Below are positions 23,094-32,203 of a stretch of 64,000 nt of DNA, piece after piece; positions within the stretch are counted from its first letter, which is position 1; each line of letters starts with the position of its first letter. Source of the stretch: JAHIYG01 sp041306075 (GTDB taxonomy: Archaea > Altiarchaeota > Altiarchaeia > IMC4 > SCGC-AAA252-I15); assembly GCA_041306075.1 (NCBI GenBank), contig JBFYKH010000007.1, positions 23,586 through 87,585 on the forward strand, given 5' to 3'. Made by a program: the position numbers and the translations under genes. The notes under the pieces were generated by a model. That model was given only the letters and a program-made list of their open reading frames with translations, made no database searches and had not been told where the DNA came from.

Positions 23094-24339
23094 TCTTGTC
23101 TGCGAGCCTCATCGCCGCCTTCCCCGCCTTCTTGAGGACCTCCTCCTCCCCCTCTACGATGCCGGACTCCATGATCACCCTGCCGTCGCATATCACCGTG
23201 TCGACGCAGCCTCCGGCTGCGCTGTACACGAGGTTGGATTCGAGGCTGTGGAGCGGGGTCATATCCGGCCTTTTGAGGTTGACGAGCACGATGTCGGCCA
23301 GCGCCCCAGGCCGTATCGCGCCGGCCTCAATTCCGAGGGCGGCAGCCCCATCCGAGGTTGCCATCCGGAGCGCTTCGGCCGCGGGCAGCGCTGTCGGGTC
23401 TGAGGTCGCCATCTTCTGCAAGAGGGCCGCGGACTTCATGGCGCCGAACATGTCCAGGCTGTTGTTGGAGGATGCGCCGTCAGTTCCAAGGGACACCGTG
23501 ACTCCGGACTTCCTCATCCGGGCGTAATCCATCGTCCCGCCGACCGAGAGCTTCATGTTCGATGTGGGGCAGTGGGCGACCTTCACGCCGTGCTCCGCCA
23601 GCAGCCTTATCTCCCTCCTTGCGAGCCAGACCGCGTGCGCGCACAGGAGCCTCGGCCCCAGGAACCCTATGTCGGCGAGGTACTCCACCGGCGCCTTCCC
23701 GTGCGCCCTCAGGCAGTCGTCCACCTCCTTCCTCGTCTCGCCGAGGTGGAAGTGGACGTTCAGGCCGCGTCTGTCCGACAGCTCCTTGACCCACCTGAGC
23801 CCCTCCTCCGTCACGGTGTATATCGCATGGGGGCCGAGGGACAAGGAGACCCTGGAGCCCGCCTTCCACCGTTTCGCCTGCCGTTCCGCCTCAGCCCTCT
23901 GGGCGGCGGCCTTTCCCCGGCTGAACATGTCGATGAAGACGCTCGCCAGATGCGCCCTTAAGCCCGAGTCCTCGACCGCCTTCACGGCGCCCTTGACATG
24001 CCAGTACATGTCGTTGAAACAGGTCGTCCCTGACTTGGCCATCTCCAGGCAGGCGAGCCTCGTGCCCCAATAGACGTCCTTCTCGGTCATCTTCGCCTCC
24101 ACCGGCCAGATGTGGCCCTGCAGCCACTCCGCAAGCGCCATGTCGTCGGCGTACCCGCGAAGGAGCGTCATCGCAGCGTGCGTGTGCGTGTTCACGAACC
24201 CAGGCAGGGCCGCCTTGCCCCTGCCGTCTATGACATGCTCGGCCCTCGGCCTCCCCTCGAGCCTCGCAATCCTGTTGCCCTCCACCAGGATGTTCGCCCT
24301 CCGGCCGGCGAGGAGGACGTCCTTGACGAGTATGCTCAT
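23083..24339 (-). CDS. mtaD: MTA/SAH/5'-deoxyadenosine deaminase
   Basis: The 418-residue amidohydrolase starts at ATG 24339; this start overlaps the upstream phosphorylase stop as ATGA, and a longer in-frame extension is rejected. Metal ligands are seen in HTHAAM (H52, H54), HFHLGE, CAHAVWL and LGTDGASSNN (metal Asp). The family deaminates 5'-methylthioadenosine, S-adenosylhomocysteine or 5'-deoxyadenosine to the inosine form; archaeal members include DadD. Its neighbours, an MTAP-like phosphorylase and Hpt, make an inosine-route salvage pathway likely. Substrate choice among MTA, SAH and dAdo is not determined. Confidence 0.88.
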   Translation of the reverse strand: MSILVKDVLLAGRRANILVEGNRIARLEGRPRAEHVIDGRGKAALPGFVNTHTHAAMTLLRGYADDMALAEWLQGHIWPVEAKMTEKDVYWGTRLACLEMAKSGTTCFNDMYWHVKGAVKAVEDSGLRAHLASVFIDMFSRGKAAAQRAEAERQAKRWKAGSRVSLSLGPHAIYTVTEEGLRWVKELSDRRGLNVHFHLGETRKEVDDCLRAHGKAPVEYLADIGFLGPRLLCAHAVWLARREIRLLAEHGVKVAHCPTSNMKLSVGGTMDYARMRKSGVTVSLGTDGASSNNSLDMFGAMKSAALLQKMATSDPTALPAAEALRMATSDGAAALGIEAGAIRPGALADIVLVNLKRPDMTPLHSLESNLVYSAAGGCVDTVICDGRVIMESGIVEGEEEVLKKAGKAAMRLADKNET

Positions 24340-25028
24340 AAACCCTCCCCCGCGAGCGCCTCCAGAACGGCTTCCACCCGCCTCCTGTTCAGTGCGGCAT
24401 TGGCCTTGATATCCTCCGCATCGAACCGGCCGCCCGACAGGCCATGGGCCATGTTGTCGACGGAGCATATGGCCGCGTAACCGAGGCCGAGTTCCTGGGC
24501 GAGCGTGGCCTCGGAGGCGACCGTCATGCCGACCACGTCCGCATAGTCGGAAAGGAGCCTCACCTCCGCCCTCGTCTCCAGCCTCGGCCCCCTGGTCTGG
24601 GCGTAAACGCCCGAGTCCACGACCCTGACTTTGGCCTTCCTGGCGGCCTCTAGTATCCTTGCCCTCAAGCCCGGGTCGAAGGACGGCACGATGTGCTTTA
24701 CCCTCCTGTCGTGGTACGTCGGCGGCGCGAAATCCAGGTAGTCGTCTGGCACGACCAGCGTCCCGGGCCTAATCCCCCTCCTGAGGCTGCCGACCGAGCC
24801 TACGCCGACCACTTCCACTGCGTACCTCGACAGCGCCAGCATGTTCGCCCTGTGGTTGATTCTGTGCGGAGGCGCTCCTCCATGGTGCCTAAAGAGGAGC
24901 GCGTACCCTCCCCCCACCGTGAGGGGGGCCCCGCCGTACCGGGTCCGGGCCCGGACGCTCCTGCCGCCCGAAGCCAGGGCGGTGCCTTCGAGCACGCCGC
25001 CCCCCGAGACCCCGAGCAGATTCCGCAT
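24336..25028 (-). CDS. MTA/MTI phosphorylase (PNP/MTAP family)
   Basis: About 230 residues from ATG 25028 (MRNLLGVSGGGVLEGTAL), which fits the MTAP start better than an ATG 42 bp further upstream. Family signatures are GVYAQTRGPRLETRAEVRLL and DVVGMTVASEATLAQELGLG. By eye, the residue matching the purine-specificity Asp of human MTAP is Asn in SVDNMAHG, as in 6-oxopurine enzymes. With the deaminase downstream (4-bp overlap), the enzyme may therefore cleave methylthioinosine to hypoxanthine. A short 35-bp gap with a TATA-like ataaata separates it from a divergent gene. Confidence 0.85.
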   Translation of the reverse strand: MRNLLGVSGGGVLEGTALASGGRSVRARTRYGGAPLTVGGGYALLFRHHGGAPPHRINHRANMLALSRYAVEVVGVGSVGSLRRGIRPGTLVVPDDYLDFAPPTYHDRRVKHIVPSFDPGLRARILEAARKAKVRVVDSGVYAQTRGPRLETRAEVRLLSDYADVVGMTVASEATLAQELGLGYAAICSVDNMAHGLSGGRFDAEDIKANAALNRRRVEAVLEALAGEGL

Positions 25029-25063
25029 CCCTTTATTTATCCCAGCGCAGATAATTAAAGGAA

Positions 25064-25534
25064 ATGTCATTCCTGGAGCGGCTCAAATCGGTTGTTTCGC
25101 GGATAAGGTGGAAGTCGGTCTTCGCCCTCCTGCTCCTTGCCGCTACTGCCTACGTCGTCGTAGAGGCCCTTCCCGGGGGCTACGCGGTCGGCGGCGACGT
25201 CGGAATCAGGGTGTCGGCCGACCCCCCTGAAGTCTCCCCGGGCGGGTCCGCCATGCTGGACGTGGAGCTCAAGAACCTGAGGGAGAGCCGCGACATGGCG
25301 ATTATAGTCTCCGGCCAGACGTACGACCCGAACGTGTACTTCGACGACACCTACGCCCAGACGTACGGGAGCCGCTCGATAAACATCGGCCCGCAGGAGA
25401 CAAGGAAGCTGACACTCAAGGTCCGGGTGAAGCCCGAGGCATTGCAGGGCAGCTACGTGATAGACTTCAAGGCGACGCCGCAGGACTCCGGCGGCGCAGA
25501 GACACGGCTGGCCATTGACGTCGAGCGGTCCTGA
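25064..25534 (+). CDS. Membrane-anchored extracellular Ig-like domain protein
   Basis: The 156-residue protein has a basic N-terminus and one TM anchor (about 18-37). The rest is a beta-sandwich-like extracytoplasmic domain (VRVSADPPEVSPGGSAMLDV in form, with RVKPEALQGSYVIDFKA near the end). This resembles CARDB/NPCBM-associated Ig-like domains common in archaeal surface proteins. No catalytic residues are evident. It lies divergent from the phosphorylase and converges with DP2 at 3 bp. The role in envelope structure or adhesion is a guess. Confidence 0.6.
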   Translation: MSFLERLKSVVSRIRWKSVFALLLLAATAYVVVEALPGGYAVGGDVGIRVSADPPEVSPGGSAMLDVELKNLRESRDMAIIVSGQTYDPNVYFDDTYAQTYGSRSINIGPQETRKLTLKVRVKPEALQGSYVIDFKATPQDSGGAETRLAIDVERS

Positions 25535-25537
25535 ACG

Positions 25538-28500
25538 TCACATGAAGTCGGCGAGGCTGACCTGCTTCTTGAGGTCGTTGGTCGTCAGCGACGCCACGTC
25601 CCTCTCCAGGAGCCTGAGCCTGGACTTGAGGTAGTCCGAGAGGTTGTACTTCTCAGCGAGCTCCATGGACATCTTCAGGTACTTGGTGATGTTGCCCTGG
25701 CTGACTGTCAAGAGCAGCCGTCCCCCGCAGACGCTGCACTTGCCAGCGAGCGGCGCCCTCCGGTAGTTGGCGTTGCACTTCACGCACCTGAAGTGCTGCC
25801 TGCTGAACGCCCTCAGGTTCCCGTACGTGTCCCTTAGGAAGTGGGAGTTGATGACTATCTCGGCGACGTCGCGCTCGTCGATTGCCCTTATCTTCTCGGC
25901 CACGGCGAGCTGGGCCTTTATCTTGTCCGGCATGCTGTTCAGGGTCACGTACCTGCTCCGGGTGACGGGGCCGGTTATGTCCCCGGTGTCGTGCGTGAAG
26001 GGTATGCCGGAGTACGGGTTCGTGTCGAGTATCTTCGCGACCGTCCTCACGCCCGCATCGGACGGGTTGGCGCCCTCGAGCGTCTTCTCGTAGAACGCGC
26101 AGCCGTACGACTCGACTATCTCCATCTTATGGGCCTCGTCGTCTATCTCCCGGGGGTTCATGACGCTCGTCACGACGAGCGGCGCGTCCATCTTCCCGCC
26201 CCTCTTCTCCGGCAGGTAGCTCCGGGAGAAGTTCAGGAGCATGTCCATCACGAGCATTATGCTGTCCTCGTCGCCGTCCGCGTTCCTGCGCTTCGCCGCA
26301 TGCCAGAACGGGTGCGCGTATATGACGTTCGCCTTCGTGTAGCCGATTACCCTGCCTATTATCGCCGCCGAGGTGTGGGGCGCGAGGCCTGCGACCAGGT
26401 GGCCCACCATCTGCCTCCTGTCCTCAAGCCTGTAGTAAGGGTCGAGCCTGTAGAACTTCCTCAACAGGTCGTCGACGAACCGCGTGACCTTGACCATGTA
26501 GTCGCCGCAGTACTCGGAGACGACTATGTCCTGCGTCTTCAGCTCCAGCACCTGCTCGTCGCTCACGAGCGGCTCCCCCCGCCAGTCCCTCTCGTACCCT
26601 AATTTGACGAGCTCCGCCGCCGCGACCCCCACCTCCCTCGGCCTGAAGTGCGTGAGCGGCGCGTCGGTGGCGTCGAAGCGTATCGTCCCGTCCTTGAAGA
26701 CGTAGACTTCGTTCAACGCCCTCAGGAGGCCCTTCTCGAGCGGCTCCGGGACCTTGCTGGCCGATATCATGCCGACGACGCCCTTGACGGCGGTGCTCTT
26801 GCCCACCGTCTTCACCGCCCTGTCCCAGTGCTCCTTCACGTCGATGCCGGTCCTGGCGTACTTCTTCGTCGAGGCATTGCACTTCGGGCACGACTCGAGG
26901 TTGCCGGTGTAGCCGCACTGGCTGCAGACCCTGAGACCGAGCGTCGGCTGGCCGCAGTCAGTGCAGAACGGCGTCACGGCCCTCATCTTGCAGTTGGGGC
27001 AGACGTACTGGGAGACCTCGACCTCCACCTTCCGCACCTCGGCGGCGGCGTTCACGCTCCTCTCCCTCCCCCCGGCCTCGCCTATCGGGAACAGGGCGTG
27101 CACCGCCGGTTGCATCCTCCTCTCCTTCGCCTTCTCGGGCCTGCCCATCCTGCAGCCTATGTAGACTCCGCACTTGTCCCTCAGCCTAACCCGGCTCGCC
27201 GCCGTGGCGAGCTCGAGGCCCGTGGCCTCCGGCTTAAGCTTCGCGTATTCCTCCTTCAGCCTGGCGAAGCCAAGCCCCTCTGCTCCGAGCTGGGCGAGGA
27301 GGGGCGCGGCCTCGTCAATGACTACCCTGCCGTCCGAGACCCTGTGGGGGACGCCCGTCACCTCGAGCGTCCTCTTGGCGTCCTTGTCGTCGTTTGGCAC
27401 CTCGAGCGCGCCGGCGAGCCTGCCTTTGGCCAGCCAGGAGGCGAGGGCCGTCACCTCGGCCGCCGTGACGTCCCTCCACCTGTAGGTGTACCTCGGATGC
27501 AGGGGCTTGCCGTCCTTCAGGGCGGCTTCGACGGCGTCCTCCGGGCCGGCCACGCCCTTGAGCCCGGTCTCGTCGGCCCACCATTCCTCCACGTACCCGG
27601 ACTGGAGGAGCTTAGTGTTGGTCTGGAGGAAGTCGCCGTAGGAGACGAGTATGTCGCCGAGGAAGAGTATCTCCTCGACATTCTCGTAGACCTCGTGGGC
27701 CTTCTCCCTCGAGTCGACGATGACGACGTCGCCCCCCTTCAGCCTGACGATGGGGCCCTCGACGGTGTCGCATTCGGTGACCACGCAGCCTTTGCCGGGC
27801 TTCTCCACCTTAACCTGGGTCCCCGTGGCTATGAAGTCGTCGAGCAGTATCATCGTCGCCGGGTGGATGGACTTCGCGGCTATGCCGTTGCTCCTCGAAT
27901 GGCCGTACCTCAGCCTGAAGCCGCCCTTCGCGGACGGCGCGGAGAATATCGGCCTGCCGCCGACGACCTCGTCCATGAAGCGGGCTGTCGGCTTCTCGGA
28001 ATCCTTCCTCTCAGGCCCCTTCTTGATGGCGCCGAGCCAGCCCCAGTTGAGGCCAAGCCTCTCCGCGTGCTTGATTATCTTCCTGCTCTTCTGCGCGATG
28101 CCCTCGGCTATGACGAGGCACATGCCGCCGCGTATCCTGTTGGAGCCTATCCTCTCAAGGTCCCTGTGCACCTGCACCTCCAGGTCCTCCGTCGGGTCGC
28201 CGTCGACGCAGACCGCGAGGCTCGCCAGTATCCCCCTCACCTCGTCCTCGGACGGCGTGTACTGCAGCCTCGCCACCCTCTCGTCGTAGAGCTTGATCTC
28301 CTCCACGTACCTCTCGACCTCGTCGCCGGTGGGCCTGTACTCCGCCAACCCGACCTTTGTCCGTATGTAGTCGCCAACCAGGACCGCGAGCCCCTGCGCC
28401 GTCCCCCCGGCGCTCCGTATCGGCCCCGCGAAGTACACGCTCAGGTACTCGCTCTCGTCCGGGTTCTTCTTCACCTTCACCCCGGATATCCCCTCTATCG

Positions 28501-28834
28501 GCGCGGCCACCACGCCCTCTGTGATGACGGCCAAGAGCGTCCTCAAGACCTGCTCGATATGCGCCTCCCGCCTCTCCTTAGAAGCGTACTCCCCCGGCTT
28601 CAGCATCGCGTCGATAATCTCCGCGGTGTTGTCCCTCCCTATCTCCCGGATGAGCCTGGCAATCCCCGGCGGCCCCACAAGCCCCTCGACCCGGTCCGCC
28701 AGGTCGCCGGCCTCCAGGGCCTCCACCGTCGTCTCCGGGTCGTATCCCCTCGTCCTGGCCCTCCCCGAGAGGTCGTACATCCGGCTTATGTCCTCGCGCA
28801 GCCGCCCGTGGTACTTTTCAGTCTCCGCGTCCAT
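25538..28834 (-). CDS. polC: DNA polymerase D large catalytic subunit DP2
   Basis: The 1098-residue protein is the polymerase subunit of archaeal replicative PolD. The double-psi beta-barrel active site motif NADGDEDSIM (about residue 848) carries the catalytic Asp pair and is followed by NFSRSYLPEKRGGKMDAPLV. Zinc-binding clusters are present: CPNCKM/CTDCGQ/CSQCGY/CPKCNA at about 610-660, and CVKCNA/CSVCGG near the C-terminus. The N-terminal SVYFAGPIRSAGGTAQGLAV is a family hallmark. The length is normal, with no intein. The start overlaps the end of DP1 by 17 bp, so the two subunits are translated from one message. Confidence 0.97.
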   Translation of the reverse strand: MDAETEKYHGRLREDISRMYDLSGRARTRGYDPETTVEALEAGDLADRVEGLVGPPGIARLIREIGRDNTAEIIDAMLKPGEYASKERREAHIEQVLRTLLAVITEGVVAAPIEGISGVKVKKNPDESEYLSVYFAGPIRSAGGTAQGLAVLVGDYIRTKVGLAEYRPTGDEVERYVEEIKLYDERVARLQYTPSEDEVRGILASLAVCVDGDPTEDLEVQVHRDLERIGSNRIRGGMCLVIAEGIAQKSRKIIKHAERLGLNWGWLGAIKKGPERKDSEKPTARFMDEVVGGRPIFSAPSAKGGFRLRYGHSRSNGIAAKSIHPATMILLDDFIATGTQVKVEKPGKGCVVTECDTVEGPIVRLKGGDVVIVDSREKAHEVYENVEEILFLGDILVSYGDFLQTNTKLLQSGYVEEWWADETGLKGVAGPEDAVEAALKDGKPLHPRYTYRWRDVTAAEVTALASWLAKGRLAGALEVPNDDKDAKRTLEVTGVPHRVSDGRVVIDEAAPLLAQLGAEGLGFARLKEEYAKLKPEATGLELATAASRVRLRDKCGVYIGCRMGRPEKAKERRMQPAVHALFPIGEAGGRERSVNAAAEVRKVEVEVSQYVCPNCKMRAVTPFCTDCGQPTLGLRVCSQCGYTGNLESCPKCNASTKKYARTGIDVKEHWDRAVKTVGKSTAVKGVVGMISASKVPEPLEKGLLRALNEVYVFKDGTIRFDATDAPLTHFRPREVGVAAAELVKLGYERDWRGEPLVSDEQVLELKTQDIVVSEYCGDYMVKVTRFVDDLLRKFYRLDPYYRLEDRRQMVGHLVAGLAPHTSAAIIGRVIGYTKANVIYAHPFWHAAKRRNADGDEDSIMLVMDMLLNFSRSYLPEKRGGKMDAPLVVTSVMNPREIDDEAHKMEIVESYGCAFYEKTLEGANPSDAGVRTVAKILDTNPYSGIPFTHDTGDITGPVTRSRYVTLNSMPDKIKAQLAVAEKIRAIDERDVAEIVINSHFLRDTYGNLRAFSRQHFRCVKCNANYRRAPLAGKCSVCGGRLLLTVSQGNITKYLKMSMELAEKYNLSDYLKSRLRLLERDVASLTTNDLKKQVSLADFM

Positions 28835-30308
28835 CCCCGTTGAAATCCAGCATCGTGACCTCGTGGTTCTGCAGGTTCATCACCGGGACCAAGGCAGGCG
28901 TCGGCTGGTGGCCGAGCCTCTCCTGGAACGCAGTCTTCGCCTGCCACGTCCCAGAGTTTATGACGTTGACTCCCCTGTACTGCGTGTAGCCGTTGGTGTG
29001 GACGTGCCCGCAGTGGAAGACGTCGGGCACGTCCCCTATGAACATGTAGTCCTTGTTCTCCGGCGAGAGGTTGTCGGAGCCGTACGTCGGGGCCAGATGC
29101 CTTCTCCTCAGGAGCTCTATCATCGCGGTCTCCGGCCTCGCGTAGCTGCAGCCGGATATGCCCCCTATTATCGTGTCGAGCGATGTCCCGTGGTACATCA
29201 GGAACTCGACCCCGTGGGCGGAGAGCCTCACCGGGTTCCCCACGACGTGGACGTTGGGCATCTGGTACAGCCTCGGCGCCAGGTCCATGGCGACCTTAGG
29301 CTGGGGCTCAGCGTTCCTCGCGGCGTCGTGGTTGCCCATCGACAGGACCACCTCTATGTGCTGGGGAATCTCAGAAAGCAGCATGCCGAGGAACTCGTAC
29401 TGCTTCACGATGTCCGGCATGGTGAGCTCCTTCTCCTGGTCCGGGTATATGCCTATGCCGTCCACGAGGTCGCCGGCCACGAAGACGTACTTCACCCTCC
29501 AGGCTATGTCCTGCCTGCCGCCCCTGCCGTTAAGCCACTCTATGAAGCTCTGAAATTCCCTCTCCAGGAACAGGTAGCTGCCCACATGGACGTCCGAGAG
29601 GAAGACCGCGTACACGTCCTCGTCCGCGTACTTCCTGGCGTGGTTCAGGGGGACATCTGGCTGGTTTATCTCAGAGGCTATGAACAGGTCCCCCCTCAGG
29701 ATGCCCTCGAAGCCCAAGACCTCGTCGGGCAGAATCCTCTCCCAGACGCCGCCCAGGTTCTCGCTCTTGTCCGACAGAAGGACCGTCAGTTCGCCGGTCT
29801 GGTCCTCCACCTCGAGGAAGCGGTTGCCCTTGTTCTTGCCCTCCCTCTTCTCACGCACCATGGCTATCATCCTGGCCTTCTCCTTGGGGGCCGACTTCCG
29901 GAGGGCGTCGATGTTCATCGCGCTCCTGTACTCCATCCGCTCCAGGAGGACCCTCCTGAGGTTCTCGTAGCGGGCGTTGAAGTACCCTATGAAATCCTCC
30001 ATCGTGCCGGAGCACGTGCTCTTGCCGCTGACGTCGCTGTCCTCGTAGATGACGAGCCTCGAGGGCATGTCGCAAGCCGGAGGCCTGCCAGGGATGCCAC
30101 CGGACTCCCCGGCCCCATCGCACACCGGCGCCTTAGCCCTAGCCTCAAGGTCGACGAGCTCTGGCTTCACGAACCATTCGCCCGACTCCTTCGCCCTCCT
30201 GAATACGGCTTCGCAGTCCAGCCCCTCGTCGGCCATCCTCTCCAGCGCTGCCGACGACAGTATGAGGCCCTTCTCTGAGGCCCTGCGGCTAATCTCCCTT
30301 CTATCCAC
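28818..30308 (-). CDS. polB: DNA polymerase D small subunit DP1 (3'-5' exonuclease)
   Basis: The 496-residue proofreading and assembly subunit of PolD. An OB-fold region (about 165-210, FLEVEDQTGEL) precedes a calcineurin-like phosphoesterase domain with all metal motifs: LSDVHVGS (about 235), GDLVDG (about 277), GNHD (about 324), YHGTSLD and CGHVHTNG (about 431). Because these are intact, the exonuclease is predicted active, unlike eukaryotic B-subunits. It lies upstream of DP2 with a 17-bp overlap. The N-terminal 100 residues are a poorly conserved helical and linker region. Confidence 0.96.
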   Translation of the reverse strand: MDRREISRRASEKGLILSSAALERMADEGLDCEAVFRRAKESGEWFVKPELVDLEARAKAPVCDGAGESGGIPGRPPACDMPSRLVIYEDSDVSGKSTCSGTMEDFIGYFNARYENLRRVLLERMEYRSAMNIDALRKSAPKEKARMIAMVREKREGKNKGNRFLEVEDQTGELTVLLSDKSENLGGVWERILPDEVLGFEGILRGDLFIASEINQPDVPLNHARKYADEDVYAVFLSDVHVGSYLFLEREFQSFIEWLNGRGGRQDIAWRVKYVFVAGDLVDGIGIYPDQEKELTMPDIVKQYEFLGMLLSEIPQHIEVVLSMGNHDAARNAEPQPKVAMDLAPRLYQMPNVHVVGNPVRLSAHGVEFLMYHGTSLDTIIGGISGCSYARPETAMIELLRRRHLAPTYGSDNLSPENKDYMFIGDVPDVFHCGHVHTNGYTQYRGVNVINSGTWQAKTAFQERLGHQPTPALVPVMNLQNHEVTMLDFNGDGRGD

Positions 30309-30319
30309 CCTTCTATCTC

Positions 30320-31231
30320 CTATTTCACCAGGATATGCTTGACCTTTTCCACTACGACGAGGCCCGCGTTCACCTGGCCCTCGTTCGTGTTCGCCCCCAG
30401 GTGCGGGACGACGACTATGTTGTCGAGCGAGAGGAGCGGGCTGCCCGTAGGCGGCTCGTTCTTGTACACGTCGAGCGCGGCGCCCGCAATCCTCCTCTCC
30501 TTCAGCGCCCTGTGCAGCGCGTCCTCGTCGACCGCGTGCCCCCGGGACGTGTTTATCAGCACCGCCGTAGGCTTCATCAGCGAGAGCGTCCTCTCGTTGA
30601 TGAGGTCCCGCGTCGCCGGCAGCGCGGGAACGTGCACGCTCACCACGTCCGCCCCCCTCAGGAGGTCGTCCAACTCCATCAGCTTCGCGTTGAACTCCCT
30701 CGCGTCCTCGCTCGTCAGCATGGGGTCGTAGGCGACCACCTTCATGCCGAAGGCCCTCGCCCTCAAAGCCACCTCCCGACCTATCCTCCCGAACCCTATG
30801 AGGCCGAGCGTCTTCCCGTACAATTCGCTGCCCATAATCTTCCTGTCCCAGAGCCCCTGCCTGAGCCCCCTCTCCGCCTTAGGTATGTGCCGAAGGAGGC
30901 AGAGCATGAGGGCGAAGGCATGCTCTGCGACGCTGATGGTCGAAGCCTCCGGGGAGTTCACGACCTCCACGCCCCTCTCCTTGGCGGCGTCCCGGTCGAC
31001 GTTGTCCAGGCCCACGCCTGCCCTTCCTATGACCCTAAGCCTCCCCGCGGCCTCTATGACTCGCCTTGTGACCTTGGGCTTGCTGCGCACCAGTATCGCG
31101 TCGTAGCCGCCTATGACGCCCACCAGCTCGTCCTCGGTAAGTTCAGGCTTAACGTCCACATCCGCGAATTCCCTGGCCTTGGCAAGCGCCGAATCGTGTA
31201 TCCTGCTTGCCGAAAGTATCCTCGGCTTCAT
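30320..31231 (-). CDS. serA: D-3-phosphoglycerate dehydrogenase-like 2-hydroxyacid dehydrogenase
   Basis: About 303 residues from ATG 31231 (MKPRILSASRIHDS); a five-codon longer start is possible. The NAD-binding motif GLIGFGRIGREVA (about 141-153) is present. Catalytic Arg is seen in NTSRGHAVDE, Glu in the following strand and His in PHLGANTNEG (about 275). The short form lacks the C-terminal ACT regulatory domain of full SerA. The presumed reaction is the first step of serine synthesis, but related glyoxylate/hydroxypyruvate reductases look similar. It lies 11 bp upstream of DP1 on the same strand and divergent from pyrD. Confidence 0.85.
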   Translation of the reverse strand: MKPRILSASRIHDSALAKAREFADVDVKPELTEDELVGVIGGYDAILVRSKPKVTRRVIEAAGRLRVIGRAGVGLDNVDRDAAKERGVEVVNSPEASTISVAEHAFALMLCLLRHIPKAERGLRQGLWDRKIMGSELYGKTLGLIGFGRIGREVALRARAFGMKVVAYDPMLTSEDAREFNAKLMELDDLLRGADVVSVHVPALPATRDLINERTLSLMKPTAVLINTSRGHAVDEDALHRALKERRIAGAALDVYKNEPPTGSPLLSLDNIVVVPHLGANTNEGQVNAGLVVVEKVKHILVK

Positions 31232-31282
31232 GGGTGAATATATCACAAGACATTAATATTAACCCTAGGACAATATGTTACA

Positions 31283-32203
31283 ATGCCCGATTATAGCGTC
31301 AATCTGGCCGGTTTAAGGCTCAGGAATCCTGTCATACTGGCGTCCGGGATAATGGGCTCGGACCTGGCGTCGCTTCGGAAGGTGGCGTCGGCGGGCGCCG
31401 GCGCGGTCACGACCAAGTCCATAACCCTGATGCCCAGGAAAGGCCACGACAACCCGACGCTCGTCGAGGTGGAGGGCGGCTTCCTCAACTGCATAGGCTA
31501 CAGCAACATGGGCCTGGAAAACGCCAAATCCGAGTACCTCAAGGTGCCGGACCTCCCGGTCCCGGCAATACTGAGCGTGGTCGCCGAGGACTCGGCTGGA
31601 TTCGCGAAAATGGCAGGGGAGCTGGCGCCCCTCGGATTCTCCGCGGTCGAGGCGGTGCTCTCATGTCCCCACACCCCCGGATACGGTCTCCTGGCGGGGC
31701 ACGGCACCCCAGAGGCTACATACGATATTACTCGGGCGGTGAAGGAGGCGGTCAAGGTGCCGGTCTTCGTGAAGCTCTCCCCCAACACCCCCTGCCTCGG
31801 CGAAATCTCCAAGGCGGCGGCGTCCGCAGGCGCCGACGCCATCAACATGGGCAACAGCCTCGGCCCAGGCATGGTCATAGACACAGGCTTCGCGAAACCA
31901 GTCCTCTCCTACAGCGTGGGCGGCATGAGCGGGAAAGCCATCAAGCCCATCGCAGTCAGATGCGTGTGGGACGTGTGGGAGGCGACGGGGGGGAAGACTC
32001 CCATAATCGGGACGGGCGGAGTCACGACCGGCCTGGACGCGGTCGAGATGATGCTAGCCGGAGCGTCGGCTGTGGGCGTCGGGACGGCGGTCCACTACCG
32101 GGGCCTCGGAGTGTTCAGGGACATACCCTCTGAAATCAAGTCTTACATGGGCGAACGAGGCATAGGCTCGTTAAAGGAGCTCGTGGGGGCGGCGCATGGA
32201 TAA
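31283..32203 (+). CDS. pyrD: Dihydroorotate dehydrogenase B, catalytic subunit
   Basis: The 306-residue FMN TIM barrel oxidises dihydroorotate to orotate. Class 1B features are the N-terminal LAGLRLRNPVILASGIMGSD, the active-site Cys in VLSCPHTPGYG (class 1 enzymes use Cys), FVKLSPN, and the FMN phosphate segment IIGTGGVTT. The following pyrK overlaps by 8 bp, so this is the heteromeric NAD-linked form. It is the first gene of a pyrD-K-E-F operon. Its promoter lies in the 51-bp gap to the divergent serA, with an AT-rich attaatattaa. Confidence 0.94.
   Translation: MPDYSVNLAGLRLRNPVILASGIMGSDLASLRKVASAGAGAVTTKSITLMPRKGHDNPTLVEVEGGFLNCIGYSNMGLENAKSEYLKVPDLPVPAILSVVAEDSAGFAKMAGELAPLGFSAVEAVLSCPHTPGYGLLAGHGTPEATYDITRAVKEAVKVPVFVKLSPNTPCLGEISKAAASAGADAINMGNSLGPGMVIDTGFAKPVLSYSVGGMSGKAIKPIAVRCVWDVWEATGGKTPIIGTGGVTTGLDAVEMMLAGASAVGVGTAVHYRGLGVFRDIPSEIKSYMGERGIGSLKELVGAAHG

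Noticed and set aside
25538..28834. Intein in DP2
   Set aside because: Length and spacing of motifs are normal, and no intein splice-site blocks were found.
26648..28843. Plus-strand open frame of about 730 codons
   Set aside because: It is antisense to DP2, whose motifs are unmistakable. High GC content produces long shadow frames, and the translation is Arg/Pro/His-rich with no domain.
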